Shown piece by piece: positions 26,601 to 37,294 of a stretch of 64,000 nucleotides of DNA (the stretch's first letter is position 1; each line of letters opens with the position of its first letter). The notes below the pieces were generated by a model. The model was not told the DNA's origin, made no database searches, and was given only the letters and a program-made list of their open reading frames with translations. Origin of the DNA: a gamma proteobacterium symbiont of Ctena orbiculata (GTDB lineage Bacteria > Pseudomonadota > Gammaproteobacteria > Chromatiales > Chromatiaceae); NCBI GenBank assembly GCA_003058525.1, contig QBVD01000041.1:1-64000 (forward strand), read 5' to 3'. The position numbers were made by a program, and so were the translations under genes.

Positions 26601-28121
26601 CTAGCTGGCACCCGCAAATAATTTGTAAGCTGGATTATCGGTTTCATCCCAAAACGGATAGTTGAGTTTCTTTAAGCGCCTGAGGAGGGTGTTTCTATCC
26701 GCTTTCGATAACTGAATACCCATAAGCACACGTCCATAGGCGGCGCCATGGTTACGATAGTGGAACAGACTGATATTCCAGTCGGTACCCAAATTATTCA
26801 GGAAATAGAGCAGTGCACCCGGTCTTTCGGGAAACTCGAATCGTATCAGCTTCTCTCCCTCAAGACCCTGGGCGTGTCCACCAACCATATAACGGATATG
26901 CAGTTTGGCTGTTTCGTTATCGGTCATATCCACAATGGAATATCCCTTATCAATGAATCGCTGGAACAATGCTTGTCTTTCCTCATCACCGTTGCTCAAT
27001 TCAATGCCAACAAAGATTTGTGCACGATTTGGATCACTGTAACGATAATTGAACTCAGTGATGCTGCGTTTTCCTATCAGTTTACAAAAACGCAGAAAGC
27101 TACCGGGCTGTTCCGGTATTTGAACAGCGAACAGCGCTTCTCTTCGCTCTCCGAACTCGGCACGTTCAGCCACGTGTCGCAGTCGATCGAAGTTGATATT
27201 CGCACCACTATTGATGGCTATGAGGTTTTTACCGGTGAGCCCCTCGCGCTTCACATATCGCTTTAACCCGGCAATCGACAAGGCCCCGGCAGGCTCAGCC
27301 GTGGTACGGGTATCATCAAATATATCCTTGATTGCGGCGCAGATTTCATCCGTGTTCACCAAGATCACTTCATCCACCACCTGTTTTGCGATGCGATAGG
27401 TCTCTTTGCCCACCTGCTTTACCGCAACACCATCCGCAAAAATCCCCACCTGCTTGAGCTTTACACGCCGCTTTGCAGCCAATGCAGTATATAGTGATGG
27501 GGCGTCCTCAGGCTCAACACCTACAATCTTCACATGAGGATAGACATATTTGATGTAAGCACCCACACCGGCAATCAAACCGCCCCCGCCGACAGGGACG
27601 AATACCGCCTCGGGCGGTGACGGATGCTGTCTCATCAGCTCCATTCCAATCGTTCCCTGGCCTGCGATGACCTCTGCATCATCGAATGGATGTATAAAGG
27701 TCAATCCCTCTTCCTGGGCAATTGTCTGTGCACGGGTATAGGCCGCATCATAGGAGTCTCCGGCGAGGATTATCTTCGCGCCGAAACTCTTTACCGACTG
27801 CACTTTGATCGGTGGTGTCGTCTTAGGCATCACGATCAAAGCCTGAATTTTCAGTTCTCGCGCCGCCAGGGCAACACCCTGGGCATGATTGCCTGCTGAT
27901 GCCGCGACCACACCCTGGCGTTTGATCGTGTCCGGCAGGTTAACCATTTTATTGTAGGCACCGCGCAGCTTGAACGAGAATACCGGTTGCAGATCCTCTC
28001 GCTTGAGGAAAACATGATTATCGAGTCGTGTCGAGAGACGATTGGCTCTATCCAGGGGGGTCTCCCTGGCGACATCATAGACACGGGCGCGTAGTATTTT
28101 CTCTATATAACGTTGTGGCAT
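26601..28121 (-). CDS. ilvA: Threonine ammonia-lyase, biosynthetic
   Basis: A 506-residue PLP enzyme starting isoleucine synthesis. The PLP lysine is in PVFSFKLRGAYNKM, the glycine-rich phosphate loop is in FVPVGGGGLIAG, and two C-terminal ACT-like domains (from about 330) bind isoleucine for feedback control. The frame extends 20 codons upstream, but ATG 28121 fits the family N-terminus. Divergent from rpiA. Confidence 0.95.
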   Translation of the reverse strand: MPQRYIEKILRARVYDVARETPLDRANRLSTRLDNHVFLKREDLQPVFSFKLRGAYNKMVNLPDTIKRQGVVAASAGNHAQGVALAARELKIQALIVMPKTTPPIKVQSVKSFGAKIILAGDSYDAAYTRAQTIAQEEGLTFIHPFDDAEVIAGQGTIGMELMRQHPSPPEAVFVPVGGGGLIAGVGAYIKYVYPHVKIVGVEPEDAPSLYTALAAKRRVKLKQVGIFADGVAVKQVGKETYRIAKQVVDEVILVNTDEICAAIKDIFDDTRTTAEPAGALSIAGLKRYVKREGLTGKNLIAINSGANINFDRLRHVAERAEFGERREALFAVQIPEQPGSFLRFCKLIGKRSITEFNYRYSDPNRAQIFVGIELSNGDEERQALFQRFIDKGYSIVDMTDNETAKLHIRYMVGGHAQGLEGEKLIRFEFPERPGALLYFLNNLGTDWNISLFHYRNHGAAYGRVLMGIQLSKADRNTLLRRLKKLNYPFWDETDNPAYKLFAGAS

Positions 28122-28451
28122 GAACTCATCCGATAACAGACACCCTTGATGACAATGGCATGGTAACAGCCTGTATCCCACCAGTGGACCTGACTTTCTT
28201 CATTGGTATGGTTATTATTACGCACACTCGAAGAAAAAGCTTTGGTAACACAATACCAACCCTATATTTTGGGCCAATGTGTAGTTACTTTTCCGGATTA
28301 TGGGGCTGCCGCAGAAAATTATCGACCGATCTTTGCCATCTGCCACCCATAATTTACTTTTTGGACCTCTAATCTGAACTGTGATAATGACGTTGTTCGG
28401 TGCGGTGATTATTTCTGCGGGCCAGTTAAATGACCGCAGCAGGAGAATAGA
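28122..28451. other. ilvA-rpiA divergent intergenic region
   Basis: About 330 bp without a gene. It holds the probable rpiA promoter (separately listed) and a GCAGGAGAATAG ribosome site before rpiA. No other clear structure. Confidence 0.5.
28361..28388 (+). promoter_or_regulatory. Probable sigma70 promoter of rpiA
   Basis: -35 TTGGAC at 28361-28366, a 16-bp spacer, and -10 GATAAT at 28383-28388, 63 bp before the rpiA start codon. Judged by eye only. Confidence 0.5.
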
Positions 28452-29111
28452 ATGAATGCAGACGATCTTAAGAAACAGGCCGCAGAGGCTGCGCTTGAAT
28501 ATGTCAAAGGCGGCATCATAGGTGTCGGTACCGGTTCAACGGTTAATCACTTCATCGACTATCTGGCCGGTGTCAAAGGTAAGATCGAAGGCACAGTCTC
28601 GAGTTCGGAGGCATCGTCGGAGCGCTTGAAGGGTCACGGCATCCCCGTACTGGACCTCAATGCCGCGGGAGAGCTTGATATCTATATCGACGGTGCCGAC
28701 GAATCGGATCACTATCTTAATCTTATCAAGGGCGGAGGGGGTGCACTCACCCGAGAAAAGATCATCGCAGGGGCGAGTAAAAAATTCATCTGCATAGCGG
28801 ATGAAAGCAAGTTGGTCGATGTGCTGGGCTCTTTTCCACTCCCGGTCGAGGTTATTCCCATGGCTCGCAGCCATGTGGCGCGGCAGCTGGTTAAAATGGG
28901 CGGTACCCCTATCTGGCGGGAAAACTTCGTCACCGATAACGGCAATGCCATCCTGGACGTCCATAATCTTGAGATTATGAAGCCCAGGGAGATGGAGAAT
29001 GCAATCAATGCCATCGCGGGTGTGGTCACGACCGGTATCTTTGCCATGCGCGGTGCCGACGTACTGATTTTGGGCACCGAACAAGGAGCCAAGACAGTAG
29101 TGCCAAAATAG
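28452..29111 (+). CDS. rpiA: Ribose-5-phosphate isomerase A
   Basis: A 219-residue RpiA interconverting ribulose-5-P and ribose-5-P. Motifs: [27 protein letters not shown], the active-site DGADE and [17 protein letters not shown] precedes ATG 28452. The length matches the E. coli enzyme, and the gene is near fau as in enteric genomes. Confidence 0.96.
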   Translation: MNADDLKKQAAEAALEYVKGGIIGVGTGSTVNHFIDYLAGVKGKIEGTVSSSEASSERLKGHGIPVLDLNAAGELDIYIDGADESDHYLNLIKGGGGALTREKIIAGASKKFICIADESKLVDVLGSFPLPVEVIPMARSHVARQLVKMGGTPIWRENFVTDNGNAILDVHNLEIMKPREMENAINAIAGVVTTGIFAMRGADVLILGTEQGAKTVVPK

Positions 29112-29155
29112 TCGTATCCGAACAGCGCCAAGCCCTGAGAACAGAGCAGCACGAA

Positions 29156-30670
29156 TTATGCCTCGCTCTCCTTTACCGGTGGAAAACGCTCATCAAGTGC
29201 AACCGATGGCCCATCCGCGGTTACGATCCTGGCGTGACATCGCCGCAGTTCGCGGGGTGATTTGACACCGCAAGAGTGGGCTATGACACCAACCTCGTGC
29301 ACCAGGTGGCCCACATAGTTCGCTATGCGCTCAGCCTTCACCGCAGGCACCAGCCCCTGTTGCAGTTTTGGATCATGGGTCGTGATGCCGGTAGGGCATG
29401 TATTCTTATTGCATTGCAAAGCCTGGATACAGCCCAACGCAAACATGAAACCACGGGCAGAGGTGACAAAATCCGCCCCTACACACAACGCCCAGGCAAT
29501 ATCCGCGGGCGTTATCAGTTTTCCCGAAGCAATGACTTTGATGCGCTTTCTCAGACCATGCGCATTGAGTTTGTCCACTAAGATATAGAGACTCTCCCGC
29601 AATGACAGTCCGACCGCATCGATAAGCGGCATCGGCGCCGCGCCCGTCCCGCCATCACTGCCATCGAGGGTAATGAAGTCCGGTGCATACTCCACTCCCC
29701 TGGCTTTGATATCCTTGAACAATCCATCCAACCAATGAGGGCCGCCGACCACGGTTTTGAACCCAACCGGCTTTCCCGTGACATCCCTTACCCGCTTGAT
29801 CATATCCATAAGATCGTTGTTACTGCATATATCGACATGCCGGTTTGGGCTGATGGCATCCTCACCAAGGGCAATACCCCTTATCTCCGCGATCTCCCGG
29901 GTAACCTTTTCAGCCGGCAGAATGCCGCCTTTACCCGGCTTTGCACCCTGGCTGAGTTTGATCTCGAACATCCTTATCTGTGGAATACGCGCGACTTCAC
30001 GGAGTTTGTCGTCACTAAGGTTGCCAGCCAGATCACGCACACCATTCTTCGCAGTGCCGATCTGAAACACGATATCCGCACCACCCTCGATATGATAGGG
30101 AGAGACGCCTCCTTCGCCTGTATTGATCCAACTGCCAGCTTTCTTTGCCCCCATTGAGAGTGCCAATACAGCCGGTTTCGACAGCGCCCCATAACTCATT
30201 CCGGAAATATTGAACAACGAATCGGTGGTATAGGGATGGTCGCAACCTTCACCAATGGTGATCGCTCCAGACGGCACTGCGTCCTCTCCCAAGGTCGGGA
30301 AGGGACAGTTGACGAATAGAATCGAACCGGGACGACGAATATCCCGGGTTGAACCGAAGGCAACAGTATTCGGCAAGTCTTTGCACGCCCGGTATACCCA
30401 GGCCCGCTGGGCACGATTGAATGGCAGTTCCTCACGATCCATGGCAAAGAAATATTGCCGAAAGAACTCACCAAGGTGTTCAAAAAAATAGCGGAAATGC
30501 CCGATCACAGGATAGTTGCGGCGAATCGCCGTCTTGGTCTGCGTAATGTCATAGATGTAGGTAACGATGACTGCAACGAGCAGACCAGCCAGTAACAGAA
30601 GCAACGCGATGGCGAAGACTTCCAGGGTACCGTACAGGAAGCCCCCATTTGTAAGACCGGTTTCATTCAT
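29156..30670 (-). CDS. Membrane-anchored GltB-like FMN-binding protein
   Basis: A 504-residue protein with one N-terminal membrane helix (about residues 15-38) followed by the FMN-binding glutamate synthase domain. Recognisable segments are FNISGMSYGALSKPAVLALS, INTGEGGVSPYH, FEIKLSQGAKPGKGG, DGSDGGTGAAPMPLID and the Cys motif CNKNTCPTGI, a 3Fe-4S-like ligand segment. Lacks the glutaminase domain, so it is not a full GltB; the reaction is unknown. GGGGGG precedes the ATG. Its 3' end converges on rpiA. Confidence 0.8.
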   Translation of the reverse strand: MNETGLTNGGFLYGTLEVFAIALLLLLAGLLVAVIVTYIYDITQTKTAIRRNYPVIGHFRYFFEHLGEFFRQYFFAMDREELPFNRAQRAWVYRACKDLPNTVAFGSTRDIRRPGSILFVNCPFPTLGEDAVPSGAITIGEGCDHPYTTDSLFNISGMSYGALSKPAVLALSMGAKKAGSWINTGEGGVSPYHIEGGADIVFQIGTAKNGVRDLAGNLSDDKLREVARIPQIRMFEIKLSQGAKPGKGGILPAEKVTREIAEIRGIALGEDAISPNRHVDICSNNDLMDMIKRVRDVTGKPVGFKTVVGGPHWLDGLFKDIKARGVEYAPDFITLDGSDGGTGAAPMPLIDAVGLSLRESLYILVDKLNAHGLRKRIKVIASGKLITPADIAWALCVGADFVTSARGFMFALGCIQALQCNKNTCPTGITTHDPKLQQGLVPAVKAERIANYVGHLVHEVGVIAHSCGVKSPRELRRCHARIVTADGPSVALDERFPPVKESEA

Positions 30671-31014
30671 ATCAACCCCCCTGCTATTTCACTGACTGTA
30701 GTAATCATGCTACAGAGCAAGATGAGATCTGATTGAAACTACAACCTACGGGGCTCCGGTCAGTGTCCGCTCTCGGGCTTATGCAATAGCGATGGTCACC
30801 ACGATCGTGCTCCATCACAGTCCATCACGGGCATAGCTGACTCAAACTCAATAAAAACCTTCCTTGATGGTATCCACATATGGACTTCCGGCAGACCCTA
30901 CGAGATCAATCCCGAAGTTTCATACTTGATATCGGCATCGATTGCGGGAACTTAATCCACGCATTGGATGAATATTTTCTGTTTCGACCCTAAAATAGCC
31001 GCCAAATACAGAAA
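30671..31014. other. Divergent intergenic region (GltB-like / mscS)
   Basis: No gene or clear repeat seen. It should contain both promoters; none matches consensus well. Confidence 0.4.
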
Positions 31015-32787
31015 ATGAGTTGTGGGAACATGCACTTTAAAAACATATGGCAGAAATTGATTTTAATCATAATTCTGCTCACTGCGGCAGATTCAGGCTG
31101 GGCTGAGCAGGCTTCGGAAAAGACGTCAGATCCAGAAGTCAGCGCCAGGGAGGCCGTTCCGGAAAACCTGAAATCCCCCCGCGCCACCATGGAGACCTTC
31201 CTCCATGCGATGAACGATATCAAACGTGGCGCGCCGGACAGGATAGAGGCGGCGGTATCCACCCTCGATCTTTCCGACATCAACCCAATCGTGAGAAAAG
31301 AGCGGGGGCAGGATCTGGCCTGGATGCTGCTGGAGGTGCTCGATCGCACAAAGATCATCGATGTTGAAAAGATACCTAATCGTGTCGATGGATCGAGGTA
31401 TCTGTTCAAGCGCTATGAGAGAGGTGAGGTGGCCATTTCCCGCACCGATTCCGGACGATGGCTTTTCGATCGCAATACAATCAACAGCCTGCCACTCATC
31501 ATGGATGAAGTCGCAACCACAGAACGTGTCCGTGGTAAGGACGATGAAGCCTCATATGTCCCCTGGCATATCCGCTTGCGGCAAAAGGTGCCCCTACCAC
31601 TGAAACAATCCACTTTCCTGCTGCAAAACTGGCAATGGATCGGTCTTCTACTGACAGTCCTGGCCGGCGTTATCATCGACAAGCTCATCACATTCTTCCT
31701 CAAAACCAGCGTTCGCCGCTGGCGCAAAGGCACCCGCCATGACGAGTTCAAAGAGATATCAGAGGATATCTTACGCCCCCTCGGTCTGATGGCGATGGCT
31801 ATCGTCTGGTGGGGCAGCATCAACCTGATGGGCCTGCCCGAAAGTGTCATGCTGGTGTTGCTGTTGGCGGTAAAGTTCCTGGCCAGCATCTCCGGGGTAT
31901 GGGCCGCCTATCGACTGGTCGACCTGGTCTCTGCTTATCTGCACAAACAGGCAGAGCTGTCAGCCAACAAACTGGATGACGCACTGGTTCCGCTTATACC
32001 CCGCACCCTCAAGGTATTCATCACAGTAATCGGCTTTGTATTCATTGCCGACAACCTGAATATCGACATATCGAGTCTGCTGGCAGGCCTCGGGCTGGGT
32101 GGTCTGGCATTTGCCCTGGCGGCAAAAGATATGGTGCAGAATCTGTTCGGTTCGGTAACAGTGCTGATGGACCGCACCTTTTCCGTAGGTGACTGGATCG
32201 TTGTCGACGATGTGGAGGGAACCGTCGAACGAATCGGGTTTCGCAGTACCCGGGTCAGGACCTTCTACAATTCGGTGGTGACGGTGCCCAACTCCAAATT
32301 CATAACCGCCACGGTGGACAACATGGGTGAGCGACGCTATCGACGCCTATCGTGCAAGTTGTCACTCACCTATGACACACCACCCGATCGTATCGAGGCG
32401 TTTTGCGAAGGAGTCAGAGAGTTGGTAAGGCAGCATCCGTATATGCGCAAGGACTACTACCATGCCTATCTGAATGAATTTGCCGCTTCATCTCTCGATG
32501 TGCTGCTGTATGTCTTTTGGGAGACGCCGGAATGGAATACCGAACTGCGGGAACGACATCGCTTTATGCTCGATATATTGCGCCTGGCGCAAAGACTGGG
32601 GGTTGAATTCGCTTTCCCCACCCAAACCCTCTATATGAAGAAAGAGGATGAGACCGCCGACTCAATATCTGAGATGGATCAGCAGCAGGCCTTTGAACTG
32701 GGCCAATCCTACGCCAAATCCATTGTTGCAGAGACTACAGGTACCGGCACCAAGCCACCGCCTGTGGTCTTTCCGCCCATATCGTGA
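31015..32787 (+). CDS. MscS-family mechanosensitive ion channel
   Basis: A 590-residue protein with a signal peptide (KLILIIILLTAADSGWA), a soluble periplasmic region of about 130 residues, then membrane helices from about 200. The channel-lining TM3 is LLAGLGLGGLAFALAAKDMV, followed by the MscS beta domain FSVGDWIVVDDVEGTVERIG and a C-terminal domain ending in a low-complexity tail. Longer than MscS and closer to YnaI/YbdG-type channels. It should release solutes on hypo-osmotic shock. A second start at ATG 31030 also fits the signal peptide. Confidence 0.88.
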   Translation: MSCGNMHFKNIWQKLILIIILLTAADSGWAEQASEKTSDPEVSAREAVPENLKSPRATMETFLHAMNDIKRGAPDRIEAAVSTLDLSDINPIVRKERGQDLAWMLLEVLDRTKIIDVEKIPNRVDGSRYLFKRYERGEVAISRTDSGRWLFDRNTINSLPLIMDEVATTERVRGKDDEASYVPWHIRLRQKVPLPLKQSTFLLQNWQWIGLLLTVLAGVIIDKLITFFLKTSVRRWRKGTRHDEFKEISEDILRPLGLMAMAIVWWGSINLMGLPESVMLVLLLAVKFLASISGVWAAYRLVDLVSAYLHKQAELSANKLDDALVPLIPRTLKVFITVIGFVFIADNLNIDISSLLAGLGLGGLAFALAAKDMVQNLFGSVTVLMDRTFSVGDWIVVDDVEGTVERIGFRSTRVRTFYNSVVTVPNSKFITATVDNMGERRYRRLSCKLSLTYDTPPDRIEAFCEGVRELVRQHPYMRKDYYHAYLNEFAASSLDVLLYVFWETPEWNTELRERHRFMLDILRLAQRLGVEFAFPTQTLYMKKEDETADSISEMDQQQAFELGQSYAKSIVAETTGTGTKPPPVVFPPIS

Positions 32788-32790
32788 ACT

Positions 32791-32806
32791 AGGGCCTGTT
32801 AACACT
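32791..32806 (+). repeat. Solo repeat end (AGGGCCTGTTAACAC)
   Basis: Matches the outer 15 bases of the structured repeat. It begins three bases after the mscS stop and ends at the waaA stop on the other strand, occupying the whole convergent junction. CTAG forms its left edge. Confidence 0.55.
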
Positions 32807-34071
32807 CAGCTCACCAGCAGCCTGTCCACAAGCTGGGTCAAACGATCCAGCGCACCGCGGTTCTGCTCCACCAACTCCCTGCCCGCTTCACCCACACGAC
32901 TACGTTCACTGGCGTCACTGAGCCAACGGCTCACCTGATCGGCCAGCGCCTCGGCGGAATCGACCTGAACCGCTGCCTGGTGTTGAAGAAACAGCTCGCT
33001 GATTTCACTGAAGTTGAACATATGAGGACCAAACACAACAGCGACACCTTGGGCGGTCGCCTCCAGTATGTTGTGGCCGCCGTGGGGGACCAGGCTGCCA
33101 CCGATGAAAGCTACGTCCGATGCGCCCAGGAAAAGGGTTAACTCACCCATTGTGTCACCAAGAAAGACGGCTGTATCATTATCGCAGGGTCGTTGCTGAG
33201 TACGCTTTACGAGTTTAAAACCAGCCTCTTCAGCCAGATATCCAACTCGTTCGAATCGTTCGGGATGACGGGGGACCAAAACCAACAGCGCTTCGGGAAG
33301 ATGCTGTTGAACGGTGGCGTGCGCCTGCAATATCAACTCATCTTCACCCTCATGGGTACTTGCTGCGATCCATACCGGTCGTTGTCCTCCCCACTCACGC
33401 CGCAACACATCGACCCGCTCCAACAGACTCCCCGGCAGATGCACATCGAACTTGATACTACCCGTCACCTCGATCTTGTCGGGTTTAGCACCCAGCGTAT
33501 GAAAACGCTCTGCATCCGCCTCCGCATGAGGGGCAATCACGGTAAGATTACGCAACGCCTCACGAGTCAAGCCTGCAACCCGATGATAGCCCTGGGCAGA
33601 CCTAACTGAAAGTCTGGCATTGGCAAGCAGAGTAGGCACGCCCTCGAGTTTGGCGTGGCAGATCAGATTGGGCCATATCTCTGTCTCCACCAGTATCAGC
33701 AGCCGGGGCTGGAAAGCCGTCAAAAAGCGCTTTACCACCCAAGGCAGATCGATCGGCGCATAGAGGTGAGTCACATCATTGCCAAACAGTGCCTTGACCC
33801 GGTCCGCGCCGGTGGGTGTGGTGGTGGTTATAAGCAAAGGCAAGTCGGAGTAGCGGTCAAGAAGACGCCCGACCAGTTGGGCAACGGCAAGCACCTCACC
33901 CACCGAAACCGCATGCACCCAAATACCGCCCTGCTCAATAGGTGTATTGAAAATACCCAATCGCTCCAGCCAACGCTGTCTGTAGGCAGGCGCCCTGAAA
34001 CCCCGCCAATAGAGCCGCAGGAAATAGACCGGGACCAGCATTGTAAAAATGAGTGTATACAGATACCGCAT
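32806..34071 (-). CDS. waaA: 3-deoxy-D-manno-octulosonic acid transferase
   Basis: A 421-residue GT30 enzyme adding Kdo from CMP-Kdo to lipid A precursor at the inner membrane. Features: N-terminal membrane anchor (YLYTLIFTMLVPVYFLRLYW), WVHAVSVGEVLAV, ILVETEIWPNLI and the C-terminal PHGGHNILEATAQGVAV. Last of an hldE-msbA-waaA unit, 21 bp after msbA. The end touches a solo repeat end. Confidence 0.95.
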   Translation of the reverse strand: MRYLYTLIFTMLVPVYFLRLYWRGFRAPAYRQRWLERLGIFNTPIEQGGIWVHAVSVGEVLAVAQLVGRLLDRYSDLPLLITTTTPTGADRVKALFGNDVTHLYAPIDLPWVVKRFLTAFQPRLLILVETEIWPNLICHAKLEGVPTLLANARLSVRSAQGYHRVAGLTREALRNLTVIAPHAEADAERFHTLGAKPDKIEVTGSIKFDVHLPGSLLERVDVLRREWGGQRPVWIAASTHEGEDELILQAHATVQQHLPEALLVLVPRHPERFERVGYLAEEAGFKLVKRTQQRPCDNDTAVFLGDTMGELTLFLGASDVAFIGGSLVPHGGHNILEATAQGVAVVFGPHMFNFSEISELFLQHQAAVQVDSAEALADQVSRWLSDASERSRVGEAGRELVEQNRGALDRLTQLVDRLLVS

Positions 34072-34092
34072 CGACGTTCCGTCTCGGTTTGT

Positions 34093-35877
34093 TTATTCCA
34101 AACTCTCAAACTGGTCGCTGAACTGAAGGTGGCAGAGTTGATAGTAGACGCCTTTTTGATCGATCAATTGCTGATGCTTACCCTCTTCAACCAGTTCGCC
34201 ATCCTGAATCACCAGGATCTTGTCTGCATGCTGAATGGTGGAAAGGCGATGTGCGATCACCAGTGTCGTTCGTTCCTGAGTCAAGGTCTTCAAGGCTGCC
34301 TGAACATACCGCTCCGATTCGGTATCCAATGCCGAGGTCGCTTCATCGAGCAACAGGACAGGCGCATCTTTGATTAGCGCCCGGGCAATGGCCAGACGCT
34401 GACGCTGCCCACCTGACAGACGAATCCCATCCTCACCGATTACGGTATCGAATCCATCAGGCAGGCGTTGGATGAACTCCAGGGCGTAAGCGCTTTTAGC
34501 CGCCTCGACGATCTGCTCATGGCTGACCTCGCCGACAGCGCCATAAGCGATATTCGCCGCCACGCTATCATCGAACAATACCGAATCCTGACCCACATAG
34601 GAGATCTGCCTGCGCAAACTGATCAGACTCAACTCCTGGATATCGATACCGTCAATCAGGATCCGCCCACCGGTTGGAGTATAAAAGCGGGGGATCAGGT
34701 TGGCGATGGTTGTCTTACCTCCACCGGAATGCCCAACCAGGGCGACCGTCGAACCAGGCTCCATCTCGAAACTGATCGGCTTCAAGGCATCCTTATCCAT
34801 AGCGGGATAACGGAAAGAGACCGCATCGAATGAGACTCTTCCCTCGACATTTTCCAATGAACGGGTACCGTTATCGGCTTCGGGTTGCTCATCCACCAGG
34901 CTGAACACGCTCTCAGCCGCCGCCAGTCCCTTTTGCAGCGGCTGATTGATACCGGTGAGCCTTTTCAACGGTGAAAACAGCAATCCGATGGCCACCATCA
35001 GAGAGACGAAACCACCAACGGTCAACTCCCCGGCTGCGGTCTGGTGGGTACTGACATAGACCAATGCCGCTATCATCGCGGCACCGACAAATTCAACCAA
35101 AGGCATGTGCGCGGAACCGGCCACCTTGCTCTTCATGTTATAGCGGCGCACCCAATTCGCACGTTCCAGGAATCGCCGCTGTTCATAGGGCCGACCTTCA
35201 AAGATCTTTATCACCTTGTGCCCCCTGATCGACTCCTCGAGAACCTGGGTCATCACTCCCATGGTCTGTTGCAAGGCCCGATTCACCCGCCGCAGCCGTA
35301 TCGCCAGATAACGTACCGCGACAACAATAATCGGCATTGCCATAAATACGGCCAGGGTCAACAACCAGTTGAGATAGAGCATATAGGCGAGAAGACCGAT
35401 GATAATGATCGTATCCTTGACCAGGGTCGTAAGCACTTTGGTTGCCGCCATGGTCACCTGATTGACATTGAAGGTCACCTTTGAAATCAGGCTCCCGGTG
35501 GCATGTGCATCGAAATAGGGCGTCCCCATGGTCAGGATTCGCTCAATCATCATTCTACGCAGATCCAGTACCACCTTGCCGGCAACCCACTCGAAGGCGA
35601 CTCCGCTGATGAAGTTCATGATGCCACGGATGGAGAAGAGCAGGATCAACAGGATCGGTGACCAGAAGATAATCGCCGGATCTTTTTCCACAAAACTGCC
35701 GTCGAGCATCGGCTTCATCAGCCAGGGGATGGCCGGCTCGGTCAATGCCAACACCACCATGGCGGCCAACGCACCGCTGAACTGGCGCCAATAGGGACGT
35801 ACCCGCTTTAACAGTCGCAGATAGAGTTCGCGGCCTGTCATGCCGGGGCCGGATGGTGCGCCGGTCTCATTCTGCAT
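34093..35877 (-). CDS. msbA: Lipid A export ABC transporter MsbA
   Basis: A 594-residue half-transporter that flips lipid A-core across the inner membrane. The membrane domain has six segments; the ATPase domain has Walker A GHSGGGKTT, signature LSGGQRQRLAIARAL, Walker B VLLLDEATSALD and the His loop VIAHRLSTI. The ATG at 35877 overlaps the hldE end by 11 bp, so it is coupled to it. Confidence 0.95.
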   Translation of the reverse strand: MQNETGAPSGPGMTGRELYLRLLKRVRPYWRQFSGALAAMVVLALTEPAIPWLMKPMLDGSFVEKDPAIIFWSPILLILLFSIRGIMNFISGVAFEWVAGKVVLDLRRMMIERILTMGTPYFDAHATGSLISKVTFNVNQVTMAATKVLTTLVKDTIIIIGLLAYMLYLNWLLTLAVFMAMPIIVVAVRYLAIRLRRVNRALQQTMGVMTQVLEESIRGHKVIKIFEGRPYEQRRFLERANWVRRYNMKSKVAGSAHMPLVEFVGAAMIAALVYVSTHQTAAGELTVGGFVSLMVAIGLLFSPLKRLTGINQPLQKGLAAAESVFSLVDEQPEADNGTRSLENVEGRVSFDAVSFRYPAMDKDALKPISFEMEPGSTVALVGHSGGGKTTIANLIPRFYTPTGGRILIDGIDIQELSLISLRRQISYVGQDSVLFDDSVAANIAYGAVGEVSHEQIVEAAKSAYALEFIQRLPDGFDTVIGEDGIRLSGGQRQRLAIARALIKDAPVLLLDEATSALDTESERYVQAALKTLTQERTTLVIAHRLSTIQHADKILVIQDGELVEEGKHQQLIDQKGVYYQLCHLQFSDQFESLE

Positions 35878-37294
35878 CGCGCATGGCCTCGACAATACGA
35901 CTGGTGGAGACACCTTCGAGGTATTCGAGAACTTTCACTTCACCGCCGTTTTTCACTACACAATCATAGCCGGCTATCTCTTGCGGCCGATAATCCCCGC
36001 CCTTCACCAGAAGGTCGGGTTTGATGTCACAGATCAATGACTCGGGTGTATCTTCACTGAACGGCACAACCCAATCCACCGATGCCAGGCCGGCCAACAC
36101 CGCCATCCGCTGTTTGATACTGTTGATCGGCCGCCCTTCGCCCTTCAGGCGCCTCACGGAATCATCATCGTTAACGGCAACCACCAGACGGTCACCCAGT
36201 TGCTTGGCTTGCTGCAGATAGCTTACATGCCCCTCATGCAGAATATCGAAACAACCGTTGGTCATGACTATCTTTTCACCCTGATAGCGCGCCTCATCCG
36301 TAGCCTCGCGCAACTGATCCCGGCTCAGGATGGTATGGAAGTCCCCCTGCCTGCGCAGGGCGCCCTTCAACTCACCAAGGGAGACGCTGCCGGCGCCAAG
36401 CTTCGCCACCATCAGGCCAGCGGCCACGTTCGCCAATCCGGCTGCCTCCTGAATGGGCATGCCTGCAGCGATGCCGGCGCCAAGCACTCCGATTACCGTA
36501 TCTCCGGCGCCGGTCACATCAAACACTTCACGAGCACGGGTAGGCAGATGCAATGGCGGGGCATCCTCATCGATCAACAGCATGCCGCGCTCGCTAAGCG
36601 TGATCAGCAGGGCCTTCAGATTGAGCTTTTGTCTTAGCTCAACGCCTTTGTCGTTGAGTTCCTGATCCGATCTGCAGCGACCCACAACCGCTTCGAACTC
36701 CTTCAGATTGGGGGTCAGCAGGGTGGCACCCCTGTATTTGGAAAAATTCCCACCTTTCGGATCCACCAGGACAGGTATGCGCCGCTCATTGGCAGCATCG
36801 ATCAGGCGCTGTGGCTGTTGCAGGGTACCCTTGGCATAATCCGATAGAATCACCAGCTCAGAAGCGGGCAGTTGCTGCAGCCAGAGTCGCTCGAGCTCGG
36901 ACAGGTCACACTCCCATAGCGGCTGCTCGAAATCGAGTCGGATCAATTGCTGATGTTGGCTGATCACACGCAGCTTGGTGATGGTGGGCAAACCTTTCTC
37001 CACCTGCAGATGACAGGCCACGCCAGCCTGTTCAAGATGTTTTGCCAGGGCGGCGCCCGCCTCATCCTCGCCCACCAGGCCGCACAGACCCACCCTGACT
37101 CCCAGGGAAGCCATATTCAGCGCCACATTGGCGCCACCGCCTGGACGCTCTTCACTATCGCTCACATGTACCACGGGCACCGGTGCTTCGGGGGAGATCT
37201 TGGCGGCGGAGCCCTGCCAATAGCGATCCAGCATCAGATCGCCTATCACCAGGACATGCGCTTGACTAAAGTCGGGAAGATGAAATTGCATCAA
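35867..37294 (-). CDS. hldE: Bifunctional heptose-7-P kinase / heptose-1-P adenylyltransferase
   Basis: A 475-residue two-domain enzyme making ADP-glycero-manno-heptose for LPS inner core. The PfkB-type kinase domain is 1 to about 320 (PGGGANVALNMASLG, DVTGAGDTVIGVLG); the nucleotidyltransferase domain is about 340-475 (MTNGCFDILHEGHVSYLQQA). Length as in E. coli. It begins the hldE-msbA-waaA unit. Confidence 0.97.
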   Translation of the reverse strand: MMQFHLPDFSQAHVLVIGDLMLDRYWQGSAAKISPEAPVPVVHVSDSEERPGGGANVALNMASLGVRVGLCGLVGEDEAGAALAKHLEQAGVACHLQVEKGLPTITKLRVISQHQQLIRLDFEQPLWECDLSELERLWLQQLPASELVILSDYAKGTLQQPQRLIDAANERRIPVLVDPKGGNFSKYRGATLLTPNLKEFEAVVGRCRSDQELNDKGVELRQKLNLKALLITLSERGMLLIDEDAPPLHLPTRAREVFDVTGAGDTVIGVLGAGIAAGMPIQEAAGLANVAAGLMVAKLGAGSVSLGELKGALRRQGDFHTILSRDQLREATDEARYQGEKIVMTNGCFDILHEGHVSYLQQAKQLGDRLVVAVNDDDSVRRLKGEGRPINSIKQRMAVLAGLASVDWVVPFSEDTPESLICDIKPDLLVKGGDYRPQEIAGYDCVVKNGGEVKVLEYLEGVSTSRIVEAMRDAE